Below, piece after piece: positions 37,566-47,309 of a DNA stretch of 64,000 nucleotides. The position numbers were made by a program, and so were the translations under genes. This stretch comes from Arthrobacter sp. SLBN-112 (GTDB lineage Bacteria; Actinomycetota; Actinomycetes; Actinomycetales; Micrococcaceae): positions 3,906,001 through 3,970,000 of the forward strand of contig NZ_VFMU01000001.1 in assembly GCF_006715225.1 (NCBI RefSeq), read 5' to 3'. The notes beneath the pieces were generated by a model. That model saw only the letters and a program-made list of their open reading frames with translations, was not told where the DNA came from and searched no databases. Within the stretch, counting starts at the first letter, position 1. Each line of letters begins with the position of its first letter.

Positions 37566-38291
37566 CTAAGCGTTGGCGGCGGCGTCGTCGGAGCGGTAGG
37601 CGAGGATCTTTTCCTCCACCACTGTGTCTCCCGGCTCGCATTCATGGTCCAGGGTGATGACCCCATAGGTCCAGCCGCGCCGGCGGTACACGACGGAGGG
37701 CGTGTTGGTCGCCTTGTCCACGAAGAGGTAGAAGTCATGGCCGACAAGCTCCATGTTGTCTACGGCATCGTCGAGGGAGAGGGACGCAGCGGGAAAGACC
37801 TTGCGCCGGATCAGTACCGGCGAGTTTCCAGCCGGGATGTCGTTGTCGACATCGTACGGGGATTTGTCTTCGGGGGCTGCCACCGCTTCATTCCGGTGGT
37901 TGGCCTCAAGATACAGCGGTTCATGGGCACTGGCGGGCTCAAGTGAGGCGGTGGCCTCGCGGACGGCCTTGGGAGTGTGGCGGCCATGGTGGACCTTCTT
38001 GCGGTCCTTGGCCCGGCGCAGCCGCTCAAGCAGTTTGTTGTACGCGAGGTCAAAGGCGGCAAACTTGTCTGCGGCGCTCGCTTCGGCACGGATTACGGGT
38101 CCGCGGCCCAGGACTGTCACTTCAACTGTCAGCTGGTCGCCGGTCTGCCGGGCATTGGTCTCCTTGGAGACTTTCGCGTCGACCCGCTGGACCTTGTCAC
38201 CCAGCGACTCGATTTTCGCGATCTTTTCCCCGGCATATTCGCGGAACCGGTCTGAAACTGTCAGATTTCGTCCGCTGATCATAAACTCCAT
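37566..38291 (-). CDS. hpf: Long-form ribosome hibernation promoting factor
   Basis: A 241-residue protein that dimerises and silences 70S ribosomes in stationary phase or stress. The N-terminal ribosome-binding domain (about 1-110) has MISGRNLTVSDRFREYAGEKI; after a charged linker the C-terminal dimerisation domain has AVDNMELVGHDFYLFVD and VVYRRRGWTYGVI. This two-domain layout defines long HPF. ATG 38291 has GGAGG 5 nt upstream, so it is preferred over the earlier start at 38303. Confidence 0.95.
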   Translation of the reverse strand: MEFMISGRNLTVSDRFREYAGEKIAKIESLGDKVQRVDAKVSKETNARQTGDQLTVEVTVLGRGPVIRAEASAADKFAAFDLAYNKLLERLRRAKDRKKVHHGRHTPKAVREATASLEPASAHEPLYLEANHRNEAVAAPEDKSPYDVDNDIPAGNSPVLIRRKVFPAASLSLDDAVDNMELVGHDFYLFVDKATNTPSVVYRRRGWTYGVITLDHECEPGDTVVEEKILAYRSDDAAANA

Positions 38292-38435
38292 GGTGCCCTC
38301 CAAATGACTTCGGTGACACGACGGCGGCGCTTCCCTGGGCCGGGCTGTCTGACAGTCGAGCCCCTCTCCGAGCCGCCATCGAAAGGTACATTCTGTTCTT
38401 GGTACCCACCACCGACGTTAGTTCATAGCCACCTG

Positions 38436-39404
38436 TTATTCATCCTTTCCCGGTTTATTTTTTTCTAAGTCATGGTGGGTCCCGAGCGGGCTGGCGGCCA
38501 TGGCGCCCGGGTCCTTGGTGTCGGGTGGGCGTGTCGCGGCCAGCACGACGGCGCCCCTTACCTTGGCGCCGGCGAGGTACAGTGCGCGGGCTGCTTCACC
38601 GACCGTGGCGCCGGTTGTCAGGACGTCATCGATGATGATGCAGGAGCGCCCTGCAACCAGTGCACGGCCCCCGCGCTTGACCCGCATCGACCCCCGGACG
38701 CGCTGCGAGCGGGCTCCCCTCCCCAATCCCTTTTGACCCGCCGCACCATTCCTGCCGCCCGATCCATGGCTGCCGGGCAGCAAAGGCCCCGACGCGGCGG
38801 TTTTGGCCAGTACGTCCGCGACACCGACGCCTGAAAGCTGCCGAACCGCCTCTTTCAGGAGCAGGTGGACCGGGCTGAACCCCCGGTGGACGTAGGCCGC
38901 TGTGCTGGTGGGGACGGGGATCAGCAGGAAACCACTGCCATCCGGGACTGCCGCCCTGACTGCCCCGGCGAGCGCCCGACCAAGGCTCCTGCCAAGCTGA
39001 TGCTGGCCGTGCCGCTTGAACGACAGCAGTCCCTGCGCCAGCTCGTCCCGGTACACGCCCGCGGCCACAACGGGAAGCATAATGGTCCCGGCGACATCCA
39101 TGAGTGCGGGAGCTCCGCTTTCCGCCCGGAACGGCTGCCTGGTCAGCTGGCGGATGCGGCCGGCACAGGATGGGCACAACGTGCTGTCTTCGGCACCGCA
39201 GCACACACAGTCCACCGGGACTGCCAGAGCCAGCAGATCCACCAGGGCGCCGGCAAGCCAATCGATGAGGCGCAGGAGCCCTGCCTCGTGTTCACCCCGG
39301 TGCAGCGCCGCCCAGGGTGGGGATGGTTGAAGGTCCGGATCCGTCCTCCGGATTCCCTGATGCCCGGAAGCGGCTGTGCCGGTCCTGCCGAATAGGCCAT
39401 TCAC
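38436..39404 (-). CDS. comF: ComF-family phosphoribosyltransferase-like protein
   Basis: A 322-residue member of the ComF family, linked to DNA processing in natural transformation. It has the N-terminal double zinc ribbon (CVCCGAEDSTLCPSC, about residues 66-80) and the C-terminal PRTase signature IIIDDVLTTGAT near 255-266. An unusual Gly/Arg-rich insert (about 205-245) separates the hood from the PRPP loop. Position between hpf and lpqB is conserved in actinobacteria. A 13-bp TTTATCCACATAG box lies 48 nt upstream, shared with the EssC-like gene. Confidence 0.85.
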   Translation of the reverse strand: MNGLFGRTGTAASGHQGIRRTDPDLQPSPPWAALHRGEHEAGLLRLIDWLAGALVDLLALAVPVDCVCCGAEDSTLCPSCAGRIRQLTRQPFRAESGAPALMDVAGTIMLPVVAAGVYRDELAQGLLSFKRHGQHQLGRSLGRALAGAVRAAVPDGSGFLLIPVPTSTAAYVHRGFSPVHLLLKEAVRQLSGVGVADVLAKTAASGPLLPGSHGSGGRNGAAGQKGLGRGARSQRVRGSMRVKRGGRALVAGRSCIIIDDVLTTGATVGEAARALYLAGAKVRGAVVLAATRPPDTKDPGAMAASPLGTHHDLEKNKPGKDE

Positions 39405-39452
39405 AATCCCACTGTCGTCCCGTGCCGGCCCCGGAAGGAAGCCCGGGCGTGG

Positions 39453-39465
39453 CTATGTGGATAAA
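39453..39465 (-). promoter_or_regulatory. TTTATCCACATAG motif upstream of comF
   Basis: On the minus strand the sequence is identical over 13 bp to that at 11563-11575. It lies in the 113-nt gap between lpqB and comF, 48 nt before the comF start. Confidence 0.45.
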
Positions 39466-39517
39466 GCGAGGCCATCCGGTCCACGGAAGCATCATCCGCC
39501 GCAGCCTTGGCCGGCCG

Positions 39518-41233
39518 TCAGCCGGGGAACGCCGGGTCGATGGGGCCCTTGATTTGCGGGGACCAGCCATTGCCCAGGCGCTGGAAGATCCCCTCCCCCG
39601 ACTGGACGTAGATGTCGTCGACGCCGTTTCCCGCGCTGATGGCCACAAGCCCCGGCCACGGGGCAAGCTGCTGCGGCTGTCCGGACGTGAGGGACAGCAG
39701 CTCAGGCGTGACATTCGAACCGGCAGCCCCCTTCATGACGGCAACGGTAGTGCCATTGACCCAGACCCCTTGGTCGGGGTCGGTGGCGGTGACCAGGGTT
39801 ATGGGGGCGGTCAGTTCCCGCGGAGTGCCGTCGGCGGCACGGATTACGCCCGTTACCTGCACCTTGGACTTCCCGTTTTGTTCGGATATGACCAGGGCGC
39901 GCACGCCGTCGCGCGAGACGCGGAATTCCTTGATTGTCCGGCCGGCAAGCCAGGAAGGTGCCAGCGTCACGGTCGGGACGGCGGCACCCTCTGCGACGCC
40001 GGCCGGATGGAAAGCCACTACTTCCGTGGCTCCAGTGGCACCGGGTCCAGCCGTCCACACCCAGTCATTGATACTGAAGGTTGGCCGGCTGAGGGTACTC
40101 CGGGTGGTCAGGGCACGGGCGGGCTGGCCGGGGCTGATGCTGTACAGGGTGGTGCGGCCGTCATTGAGGAAGGCGGCCGTCTGCGACACCGGAGATTCCG
40201 CCGGATAGCGGGGGTTGAGCGCGGACACCGGCTGCATGTCGGGCAGCGGCGAGACGCGGTTGTTTTCGTACCGCACCAGTTCGTTGCCGCTGATGGCGAT
40301 CTGGCGTGACGGCACGGTCTTGTCCAGCACCGGTGGAAGAACGGACCCGTTGTCCTCCACGCGCACCAGGTCCTGGTTGGCCCGCAGCTCAACGTTGACA
40401 ACGTCGGGCTGGCTGCGGAATGTCAGGGTCAGCTGCATCTGCATCCGGAGGCGGTCCTCCGCGGATGTTTCCGTCAGCTCCTTCGCCGTCAGGTCCACCT
40501 GGGCCGCCCCGGACACCACCGGCACCGATTCGCGGGCCAGCTTGATCCCTGAGGGAAAGGCACTGGCGACGGCGCCGCGCAGGTATGGAGCCGGCCCGGC
40601 CAGCAGTGCGCTGGTCATGGCTTTGACGGTCTTGTTCTTCAGGAACCAGCGGACGTCAGGAATGGCGTAGGTGAAGGTGGGGTCGTAGAAGTAGATGGGG
40701 TAGGCACCGTAGATCACCTTGAACGTTTCTTCGGCAATGGCAGTCCCGTCCGGAATCGCGGAGATCCGCCATTCTCCGTCCACCTGGGTCACCGTCACCG
40801 GGATGCGTTCCACAGTTCCCGGCGGCGACTGGGTGGCGATGCCGTCGGCGTCCACCATGTAGGAGACATCAAGCTCATAGTGGAAGACGTTTTCAGTCTC
40901 GGTGGGGACAACGCGCGCCTCCCGGTATACCAGCGCGCGTTTGTCCGGTTTCCAGGACACGGCCGACGCCTGGGTCAGGTATTGGCGGGCCACCGCATAG
41001 TCGTCCTCGTAGCCGCTGCCGGCCCGGTAGAAATAGTCGATGATGGTCTCCGGCGACGCCCCCGGCTGCGGTGCTGCCGGGAGGAACACGGGTGCGCTGA
41101 CGTTGCCGGCGCTGCTTTCGCTGCTTTTTCCCACCGGCCCGTAGGTGGGGATCCGTGCGCAGCCTGAGAGGAGGACGATCAGCAGGGCAAGCAGTGCCGC
41201 CGGGTACTTCGCCTGGCTTCCGCTGGCCCTCAT
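39518..41233 (-). CDS. lpqB: Lipoprotein LpqB
   Basis: A 571-residue lipoprotein that works with the MtrAB two-component system to coordinate cell wall and cell division. Signal peptide and lipobox LSGC (Cys 25) are present. A GerMN domain (about 50-300; [27 protein letters not shown] region) precedes a beta-propeller (about 300-571) with WTAGPG and [10 protein letters not shown] blades. Start overlaps mtrB by ATGA. The mtrA-mtrB-lpqB order is the standard one. Confidence 0.93.
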   Translation of the reverse strand: MRASGSQAKYPAALLALLIVLLSGCARIPTYGPVGKSSESSAGNVSAPVFLPAAPQPGASPETIIDYFYRAGSGYEDDYAVARQYLTQASAVSWKPDKRALVYREARVVPTETENVFHYELDVSYMVDADGIATQSPPGTVERIPVTVTQVDGEWRISAIPDGTAIAEETFKVIYGAYPIYFYDPTFTYAIPDVRWFLKNKTVKAMTSALLAGPAPYLRGAVASAFPSGIKLARESVPVVSGAAQVDLTAKELTETSAEDRLRMQMQLTLTFRSQPDVVNVELRANQDLVRVEDNGSVLPPVLDKTVPSRQIAISGNELVRYENNRVSPLPDMQPVSALNPRYPAESPVSQTAAFLNDGRTTLYSISPGQPARALTTRSTLSRPTFSINDWVWTAGPGATGATEVVAFHPAGVAEGAAVPTVTLAPSWLAGRTIKEFRVSRDGVRALVISEQNGKSKVQVTGVIRAADGTPRELTAPITLVTATDPDQGVWVNGTTVAVMKGAAGSNVTPELLSLTSGQPQQLAPWPGLVAISAGNGVDDIYVQSGEGIFQRLGNGWSPQIKGPIDPAFPG

Positions 41234-43158
41234 GATGTCTCCCCGGGTTCCTGCGAGGGAGCAGGCCGGGCCGCTCCCGCCTGCAGCACCAGCATGTTCT
41301 TGTGGTCCTGTTCCAAGGGAACGCTCCCCGGCGCACCGGGATTGGTGACGTCCTTTGGTTCCAGCTGCAGTGGCGACTCGGTGATGACTTCGTCCTGCCG
41401 CAAGGGAAGTGTCAGGCGGAAGTTGGCGCCGTCGCCTTTCCTCCCCCAGGCCTGCAGCCAGCCGTGGTGCAGCTTCGTGTCTTCCATGGCAATGGACAAT
41501 CCCAACCCGCTTCCCCCTGTGGTGCGCGCCCTGGCAGGATCCGCGCGCCAGAACCTGTCGAAGACCCGCGCAGCCTGTGTCGGGTCCATTCCGATGCCGT
41601 GGTCCCTTACCGCAACGCCCACGGCAGTTTCGTTCACCGCCAGGGTGACGGTCACCGGTTTGCCCTCACCGTGCTCTACTGCGTTCAGGATCAGGTTGCG
41701 CAAAATCCTGTCGATCCGCCGGGCGTCCATTTCCACAATCACGGCGTCCCCCGGAGCGGAGTAGATGATCTCCGACCCGTATTCCGCAGCCACCGGAGCA
41801 GCGCCTTCAATAACGTGTGCAATGACCTGGAGGAGGTCTTCCGGTTCAGCATCCAGCACGGCCACGCCGGCGTCGAAGCGGCTGATTTCCAGGAGGTCGG
41901 AGAGGAGGGACTGGAAACGCTCCACCTGGTTGTAGAGCAGCTCGGCGGACCGCTTGTTGATGGGGTCGAAATCATCACGGGCGTCGTACAGGACTTCCGC
42001 CGCCATGCGCACGGTGGTCAGCGGCGTCCGCAGCTCGTGCGAAACATCGGACACAAAGCGCTGCTGCATCTGCGAGAGCGTTGCCAGCTGGGTGATCTGC
42101 TCCTGCAGGCTGGCGGCCATGTGGTTGAAGGAGGCGCCAAGACGGGCCACCTCGTCCTCGCCCTTGACCACCATGCGCTCCTGCAGCTGCCCTGCTGCCA
42201 GTTTCTCCGACACCATCGCGGCGTGGCTGACCGGGCTCACCACGTTCCGGGTGACGTACCAGGCGACGGCGCCGATCAGGAGGACCAGTACCGCACCGCC
42301 GGCCCAAAGGACGCTTTGGATCTCGTTGAGCGTTTGCTGCGCTGTGTTCAGGTCGTAAATCAGGTAAAGCTCGTAAACGGTGCCGTTAAAGGTCACCTTG
42401 TTCCCCACGGCAATCCCCGGCCGGTCCTCGGTTCCCACGGGGATGACGGTGGAAGCCCAGTACTGGTCCTTCCCCGACTGCTGGACGGCCTTGCGCAGCT
42501 CCGGGGGTATCACGCTGACCGTCAATTGGTCCGAAGCCCGCGACTCAACCCAACGGTTCCGGGGCTTGGTCTGCTCAGGCATCGCCTCAAAGACATAGCG
42601 GCGCTGGATCACAGAGCCCCGGCCCTCCACCGCGTTCAGGGTGTCGTAGACCAGGGTGATGACGCTGGACTGGTCGGTGACCTGGGCGCCGTCGAACGTC
42701 TCCTGGACCTGCTTGACGTTGTAGCGCGTCTCAGACTCCGCCTGCGTAAGCCGCTCCTGGAACAGGTTGTTGGCGATCTGGTTGGACAGATAGGCACCCA
42801 CCACGGCGAACGAAACCACGGCCAGCATCAAGGTGGTGAGGACAGTGCGGAACTGCAGTGAACGGCGCCAACGCCGCTGCAGGGCGCGCCCAAGATATCT
42901 CAGCCCGGGGAGGAAGCGACGGACTCCCGTCCGGACGAGCCTGGCCACCCGCAGCGCCACGATCAGGGCGCGCCGCTGCCAGATCCTTGCCCGGAAGGCC
43001 ACATGCCGGAGTCCGGGGGCAGCAGCCTCAGCGGCTTCCGGCGCACCTTGGGCGCCGCCGTCCTGCTTTACGGCATCCGCGGAGCCCGGAGTTGCGCGCT
43101 GATCCGGTTGCCCGTCCTGCGCGGCGGGATCAGACCCCTGCTTTGTAGCCGACACCAC
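41230..43158 (-). CDS. mtrB: Sensor histidine kinase MtrB
   Basis: A 642-residue membrane kinase that phosphorylates MtrA. Two transmembrane helices (about 108-130 and 283-305) flank an extracytoplasmic sensor. A HAMP domain follows (about 305-360), then the H-box [13 protein letters not shown] and HATPase_c ([24 protein letters not shown]). The Pro/Ala-rich N-terminus precedes the first helix. The GTG 43158 start overlaps the end of mtrA by 29 nt; later starts are possible. It controls wall hydrolase and osmotic genes in related bacteria. Confidence 0.95.
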   Translation of the reverse strand: MVSATKQGSDPAAQDGQPDQRATPGSADAVKQDGGAQGAPEAAEAAAPGLRHVAFRARIWQRRALIVALRVARLVRTGVRRFLPGLRYLGRALQRRWRRSLQFRTVLTTLMLAVVSFAVVGAYLSNQIANNLFQERLTQAESETRYNVKQVQETFDGAQVTDQSSVITLVYDTLNAVEGRGSVIQRRYVFEAMPEQTKPRNRWVESRASDQLTVSVIPPELRKAVQQSGKDQYWASTVIPVGTEDRPGIAVGNKVTFNGTVYELYLIYDLNTAQQTLNEIQSVLWAGGAVLVLLIGAVAWYVTRNVVSPVSHAAMVSEKLAAGQLQERMVVKGEDEVARLGASFNHMAASLQEQITQLATLSQMQQRFVSDVSHELRTPLTTVRMAAEVLYDARDDFDPINKRSAELLYNQVERFQSLLSDLLEISRFDAGVAVLDAEPEDLLQVIAHVIEGAAPVAAEYGSEIIYSAPGDAVIVEMDARRIDRILRNLILNAVEHGEGKPVTVTLAVNETAVGVAVRDHGIGMDPTQAARVFDRFWRADPARARTTGGSGLGLSIAMEDTKLHHGWLQAWGRKGDGANFRLTLPLRQDEVITESPLQLEPKDVTNPGAPGSVPLEQDHKNMLVLQAGAARPAPSQEPGETS

Positions 43159-43804
43159 GCACCGTCAATACGACTTCCGGAGCTTCCGGATCCTGCTCGA
43201 TCTTGGACCGCAGGCGCTGGACATGGACGTTGACCAGGCGGGTGTCGGCGGCGTGGCGGTAGCCCCAGACCTGCTCCAGCAGCAGTTCGCGGGTGAAGAC
43301 CTGCCAGGGCTTGCGGGCCAGTGCCACCAGGAGGTCGAACTCCAGCGGCGTCAGGGAGATCCGCTCATTGCCCCGGCTGACGGTGTGCCCGGCAACGTCG
43401 ATGGTGATGTCCGCGATGCGAAGCGTTTCGGGGGCCTTCTGGTCCCCGGGGCGAAGGCGTGCACGCACGCGCGCCACCAGCTCGGCAGGCTTGAAGGGCT
43501 TCGGCACGTAGTCATCAGCACCGGATTCCAGGCCGCGGACGACGTCGGAGGTATCGGACTTGGCGGTCAGCATGACGATGGGCACGTCCGACTCAGCACG
43601 GATCTGGCGGCAGACCTCAATGCCATCCATACCGGGAAGCATGAGGTCGAGCAGGACCAGGTCTGGCCGCGAGGACCGGAACACGTCCAGGGCCTGGGCG
43701 CCGTCAGCGCAAAAGACCGGCTCGAAGCCGTCATTACGGAGGACAATTCCAATCATCTCGGCCAGCGCTTCGTCATCATCTACCACCAGAATGCGTGCCT
43801 TCAT
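43130..43804 (-). CDS. mtrA: Response regulator MtrA
   Basis: A 224-residue OmpR-family regulator, essential or near-essential in related actinobacteria. The receiver has DDDEA at 9-13, phosphoacceptor Asp 53 (LLDLMLPGMDG), Thr in MLTAKSD and Lys in DYVPKPF. The C-terminal winged helix holds ERISLTPLEFDLLVAL and HVQRLRSKIE. ATG 43804 (MKARILVV) matches the family start, with AAGGGA upstream; the frame extends to 43858 without support. First gene of the mtrA-mtrB-lpqB operon. Confidence 0.96.
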   Translation of the reverse strand: MKARILVVDDDEALAEMIGIVLRNDGFEPVFCADGAQALDVFRSSRPDLVLLDLMLPGMDGIEVCRQIRAESDVPIVMLTAKSDTSDVVRGLESGADDYVPKPFKPAELVARVRARLRPGDQKAPETLRIADITIDVAGHTVSRGNERISLTPLEFDLLVALARKPWQVFTRELLLEQVWGYRHAADTRLVNVHVQRLRSKIEQDPEAPEVVLTVRGVGYKAGV

Positions 43805-43985
43805 AGCTATATATTCCCTTATCGGGATGGGTTTGTCCTGTTGAGCGGCTTCCGGCATGGCGGAACACTAGGCCGTCCGACGCCGGAACTATAGTCTTGG
43901 GGTCATGCTCCGCGTGGCCGGTGCGCCCCTTTTTGGGGCCGTTGGCCAGGCACGGGCAGGCGGACCGGTATTGGGGGAGGAATCA

Positions 43986-45482
43986 GTGTCACCACAGGAG
44001 TCAGGGCCCGGGGAGCCGATGCAGGAGCCGGCAGGCGCGGGACAGGACGACGGCGGGCCGGCGGCTCCAAGCGGCCATCCGCCGGTGCCATCCGCCTGGG
44101 AGCAGCCGTGGGCACCGCCCGCAGGCCGGCAGCCAATTCCGGGGCAGGAATCACCGGCCGCGCAGCAACCGCCCAAGTGGGAGCAGCCCGGACAGCAACT
44201 AAACGTGGATGTTCCCTACCCCGGGAACCCGTACCCCGGCGCCTCCCCCTACGGCGGGCAGGCAGCTGGCGGCCCCCATTACGGTCCCGCGCCATCCGGT
44301 GGGCAGTCCTATAAAAGCCAGGGATACAGCGGCCAGCCCCACAGGGGATCCCCCTATGACGGGCCGCGCTACGACGGCTCCCCATATCCCGGCGGTTCCT
44401 ACGGGGCCTGGCCCTCCCAACAGCCCCGGTATACCGCTCCGCCCAAGCCAGGGATCATTCCCTTGCGGCCACTGATGTTCGGCGAAATCCTGGACGGTTC
44501 GTTCCAGGCCATCAGGCGCAATGCCAAGGCGATGCTCGGCGCCGGCCTCCTGGCGCAGTCCCTGTCGGCAATCCTCGCGGCGGTGCTGACAGGATTCGTT
44601 GCGACGTCATCCGGGTCCGTGGAAGCCTGGGCGGAGACCGCGAGCAACGCCGACATCGCGTCCGTGGGGATCGGGCTGATGGCTACCTTTGTCCTGCTGT
44701 CCATCCTGTCCGTGTTCATGTCCGTTGTCCTCCAGGGCGCCATGGTGGTGCCCGTGGCCCGGTCCGTGCTGAACCGGCCCACCGGCTTCCGCCGCATGTT
44801 GTCGCTGGTGCGGTCACGGATCGGGGCGCTGGTCAGGCTGGCGGCGGTGCTGGTGGCAGCGGCTATAGCCACGATGGTGGTTTTCGTCGTCGTCATCGTG
44901 CTCCTGTTCTCCAATGTCCGTGGAGCGGGCGCACTGCTGGTCATCCCGCTGATGATGGGCTTCGTCGCAGTGTTCCTCTGGGTGGCGATAAAGCTCATGG
45001 TGGCGCCTGCCGCCGTCGTCATCGAAGAACTCGGCGCTTTTGCCGGGCTTCGCCGCTCGTGGGAACTGACCCGGGCAAACTGGTGGCGGATCCTTGGCAT
45101 CACCCTGGTGGTGGGCATCCTGGTCGCCGTCATCACGCAGGTGGTCCTGATCCCTGCAAGCCTCCTGCCCTCGGTGCTGTCGGGGGTCGTCTCGCCACAC
45201 GGCGGCGGCGGACAGGACGCCTCGCTGTCCGTTGCCATCGGCATCATTACTGCGGTGGTGGGTGCCCTGGTGGGTGCGGTGGGCTACGCCTTCCAGACGT
45301 CTGTCATGGCATTGCTCTACATGGACCTGCGGATGCGCAAGGACGGGCTGGACATCGTGCTGCTTCGCGAACTGGAAACCGGCGCGGATCCTGGCGGCAT
45401 CCCGGGGCGGAATGCCCAGGGCGGAAGCACCCCGTACCCCGGATACGGAGCGGCGCCGGGAGCATGGCCGTATGGCCGCTGA
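43986..45482 (+). CDS. Membrane protein with Gly/Pro/Tyr-rich N-terminus (GPDPase membrane-domain-like)
   Basis: A 498-residue protein. The first 155 or so residues are low complexity, built of Tyr-Pro-Gly-Ser repeats such as PYDGPRYDGSPYPGG; the rest has about six transmembrane helices starting after MFGEILDGSFQAIRRNAKAM. That hydrophobic part resembles the glycerophosphodiester phosphodiesterase membrane domain, without the catalytic phosphodiesterase domain. GTG 43986 is chosen because GGAGG lies 5 nt upstream. It overlaps the DUF4129 gene and leads the MoxR operon, suggesting a role in envelope maintenance. Confidence 0.75.
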   Translation: MSPQESGPGEPMQEPAGAGQDDGGPAAPSGHPPVPSAWEQPWAPPAGRQPIPGQESPAAQQPPKWEQPGQQLNVDVPYPGNPYPGASPYGGQAAGGPHYGPAPSGGQSYKSQGYSGQPHRGSPYDGPRYDGSPYPGGSYGAWPSQQPRYTAPPKPGIIPLRPLMFGEILDGSFQAIRRNAKAMLGAGLLAQSLSAILAAVLTGFVATSSGSVEAWAETASNADIASVGIGLMATFVLLSILSVFMSVVLQGAMVVPVARSVLNRPTGFRRMLSLVRSRIGALVRLAAVLVAAAIATMVVFVVVIVLLFSNVRGAGALLVIPLMMGFVAVFLWVAIKLMVAPAAVVIEELGAFAGLRRSWELTRANWWRILGITLVVGILVAVITQVVLIPASLLPSVLSGVVSPHGGGGQDASLSVAIGIITAVVGALVGAVGYAFQTSVMALLYMDLRMRKDGLDIVLLRELETGADPGGIPGRNAQGGSTPYPGYGAAPGAWPYGR

Positions 45483-46110
45483 ACCACCCGTGCTTCCCGA
45501 CGCCGGGGAGGCACGGCGCTGGGCAGCGGAGGAACTGGCCAAACAGGAGTACCGGGACGCCGCCCCGTCCTGGCTGGACAGCCTGTGGCGGAACTTCCTG
45601 GAGTGGCTGCAGTCCCTCGATGGTTCGCCCGGGGAGGCTGCGCCGGTGCCCAGCCCGGTCATCGCCCTGGTCATTGCCGCCGTCATCGCGGCTGCCGTCA
45701 TCCTGGCCCGCCCCCGGCTGAACGCGCGGGTCCGGCAGGCCAACGACGTCTTCGAAAGGGAAACCGCCATGGCCGCCGCGGACTACCGGAAGCGCGCGGA
45801 AGCGGCGGCCGCGGGCGGACAGTGGGGGGACGCCGTCGTCGACCGTTTCCGTGCCGTGGTCCGCAGCGCCGAAGACCGGACCATCCTTGATCCCCAGCCA
45901 GGCAGGACCGCTGACGAAGCAGCCCGGGCCTTGTCCGTTCCCTTCAGCAGCGAATCCATGCGCCTGGCCCGGGCAGCGGCCACTTTCGACGGGATCCGCT
46001 ATGGAAACAGGGCGGCGGGCAGCCGCGACTACCAGGAGATGGTGGAGCTTGACACCATCCTGGACGCCATGAAGCCTGCCCCCACCGGCGCCGGGGTGGC
46101 CCTGCCATGA
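45472..46110 (+). CDS. DUF4129-domain membrane protein
   Basis: A 212-residue protein with one transmembrane helix (VIALVIAAVIAAAVILA, about 62-80) and a cytoplasmic C-terminal DUF4129 domain (WGDAVVDRFRAVVRSAEDRTIL, then GRTADEAARALS). DUF4129 often occurs with MoxR and DUF58. It starts at ATG 45472, overlapping the previous stop by 11 nt, and ends overlapping the DUF4350 gene (ATGA). Likely part of a MoxR-assisted membrane assembly. Confidence 0.8.
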   Translation: MAAEPPVLPDAGEARRWAAEELAKQEYRDAAPSWLDSLWRNFLEWLQSLDGSPGEAAPVPSPVIALVIAAVIAAAVILARPRLNARVRQANDVFERETAMAAADYRKRAEAAAAGGQWGDAVVDRFRAVVRSAEDRTILDPQPGRTADEAARALSVPFSSESMRLARAAATFDGIRYGNRAAGSRDYQEMVELDTILDAMKPAPTGAGVALP

Positions 46111-47309
46111 CCGGGCTTCCCACCGCCGGCGAAAAGCGCCGGGATACTGATGAGGCCACCGGGTCCACGCCTGGTGCCCGGACAATGCAGGGTTGGCTGC
46201 GGCGGCACCGTGGCGTGAGCGCAGCGGGAGTGGTGGTGGCCGCGGCGCTGGCCCTGGTCGTGGGCACGCAACTCGCTCCCAAGGGTGACGCCGTTCCCCT
46301 CTCGGTCCACAATCCCGCGCCAAATGGAGCCAAGGCGCTGGGCAAGATCCTTGGCAGGCACGGGGTTTCCGTCCACAGCCCGGACCGGTTCGACGCAGCG
46401 CTTGAGGACCTGCGCGCCGGCTCCTCCCCCACGCTCCTGCTCTACGACCGGAACGGCATCCTGGATGCGCAGCAGTTGACCCGCCTGAAAGCGGAGGCGG
46501 AGCGCGTGGTGGTGGTTTCCCCCCGCCTGGAGACCCTGACCGCGCTTGACAGCGGCATCCGCCAGGCAGGCGTTGTCCCCGATGCCTTCCAGGTCCTTGA
46601 CCCCGGCTGTTCCCACCCTGATGCACAGGCTGCAGGGCAAGTCACCGGGCAAGGAGCATTTGTCTACGACGGCGGCATGTCCTGCTTCCGGGCAGCAGGA
46701 ACCGCCGGGATGCTTGCCGTCAGCCGCGACGGCCGTCTGGCCGTGCTGGGCAGCACGGCAGTCCTGGGCAACGAAAGGCTGGACGAACTGGGAAACGCGG
46801 CGCTGGCAATAAGGATGCTCGGCTCCTCGCCGGACCTGGTCTGGTACCTGCCCTCGATTGCGGATGCAGCAGTCAGCGGAACCGGTGAAACGCTCGATGA
46901 CCTTGCGCCGGACTGGGCCCGCTTCCTGGGCCCCTGGCTGCTCCTGGTCGCGGCAACGGCCGTCGTGTGGCGGGGCCGCCGCCATGGCCCCCTGGTATTC
47001 GAGCCGTTGCCGGTGGTGGTCAAGGCCGTTGAGACGGCGGAGGGACGCGCCCGGCTTTACCAGGACTCCCGCGCGATTGACCAGGCCCGCGACAATCTCC
47101 GGGCCGGGCTGCTGGTGCGGCTTTCCGGGAAGCTGCGGATGGGCCCGGCCGCCACCGCTGAGGAGACGATCTCCGCGGCGGCCCGGCTCCTGGATCGGGA
47201 TGCCGGCGAAATCCGTGCAGTCGTCAACGAACGCCCCACCAGCGAGGCCCGGCTGGTTGCCTGGTCGCAGGCCCTGGACAAACTCGAGAAAGAGGTCAAG
47301 ATCCGATGA
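46107..47309 (+). CDS. DUF4350-domain membrane protein
   Basis: A 400-residue protein with a helix near residue 37-55 (SAAGVVVAAALALVVG), an extracytoplasmic DUF4350 domain (about 60-260; ALGKILGRHGVSVHS, LLLYDRNG) and a second helix near 270-290 followed by a cytoplasmic tail. It is coupled on both sides by ATGA overlaps (DUF4129 gene and moxR). The two-helix topology suggests that it links an external domain to the MoxR/DUF58 machinery. Confidence 0.8.
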   Translation: MTGLPTAGEKRRDTDEATGSTPGARTMQGWLRRHRGVSAAGVVVAAALALVVGTQLAPKGDAVPLSVHNPAPNGAKALGKILGRHGVSVHSPDRFDAALEDLRAGSSPTLLLYDRNGILDAQQLTRLKAEAERVVVVSPRLETLTALDSGIRQAGVVPDAFQVLDPGCSHPDAQAAGQVTGQGAFVYDGGMSCFRAAGTAGMLAVSRDGRLAVLGSTAVLGNERLDELGNAALAIRMLGSSPDLVWYLPSIADAAVSGTGETLDDLAPDWARFLGPWLLLVAATAVVWRGRRHGPLVFEPLPVVVKAVETAEGRARLYQDSRAIDQARDNLRAGLLVRLSGKLRMGPAATAEETISAAARLLDRDAGEIRAVVNERPTSEARLVAWSQALDKLEKEVKIR

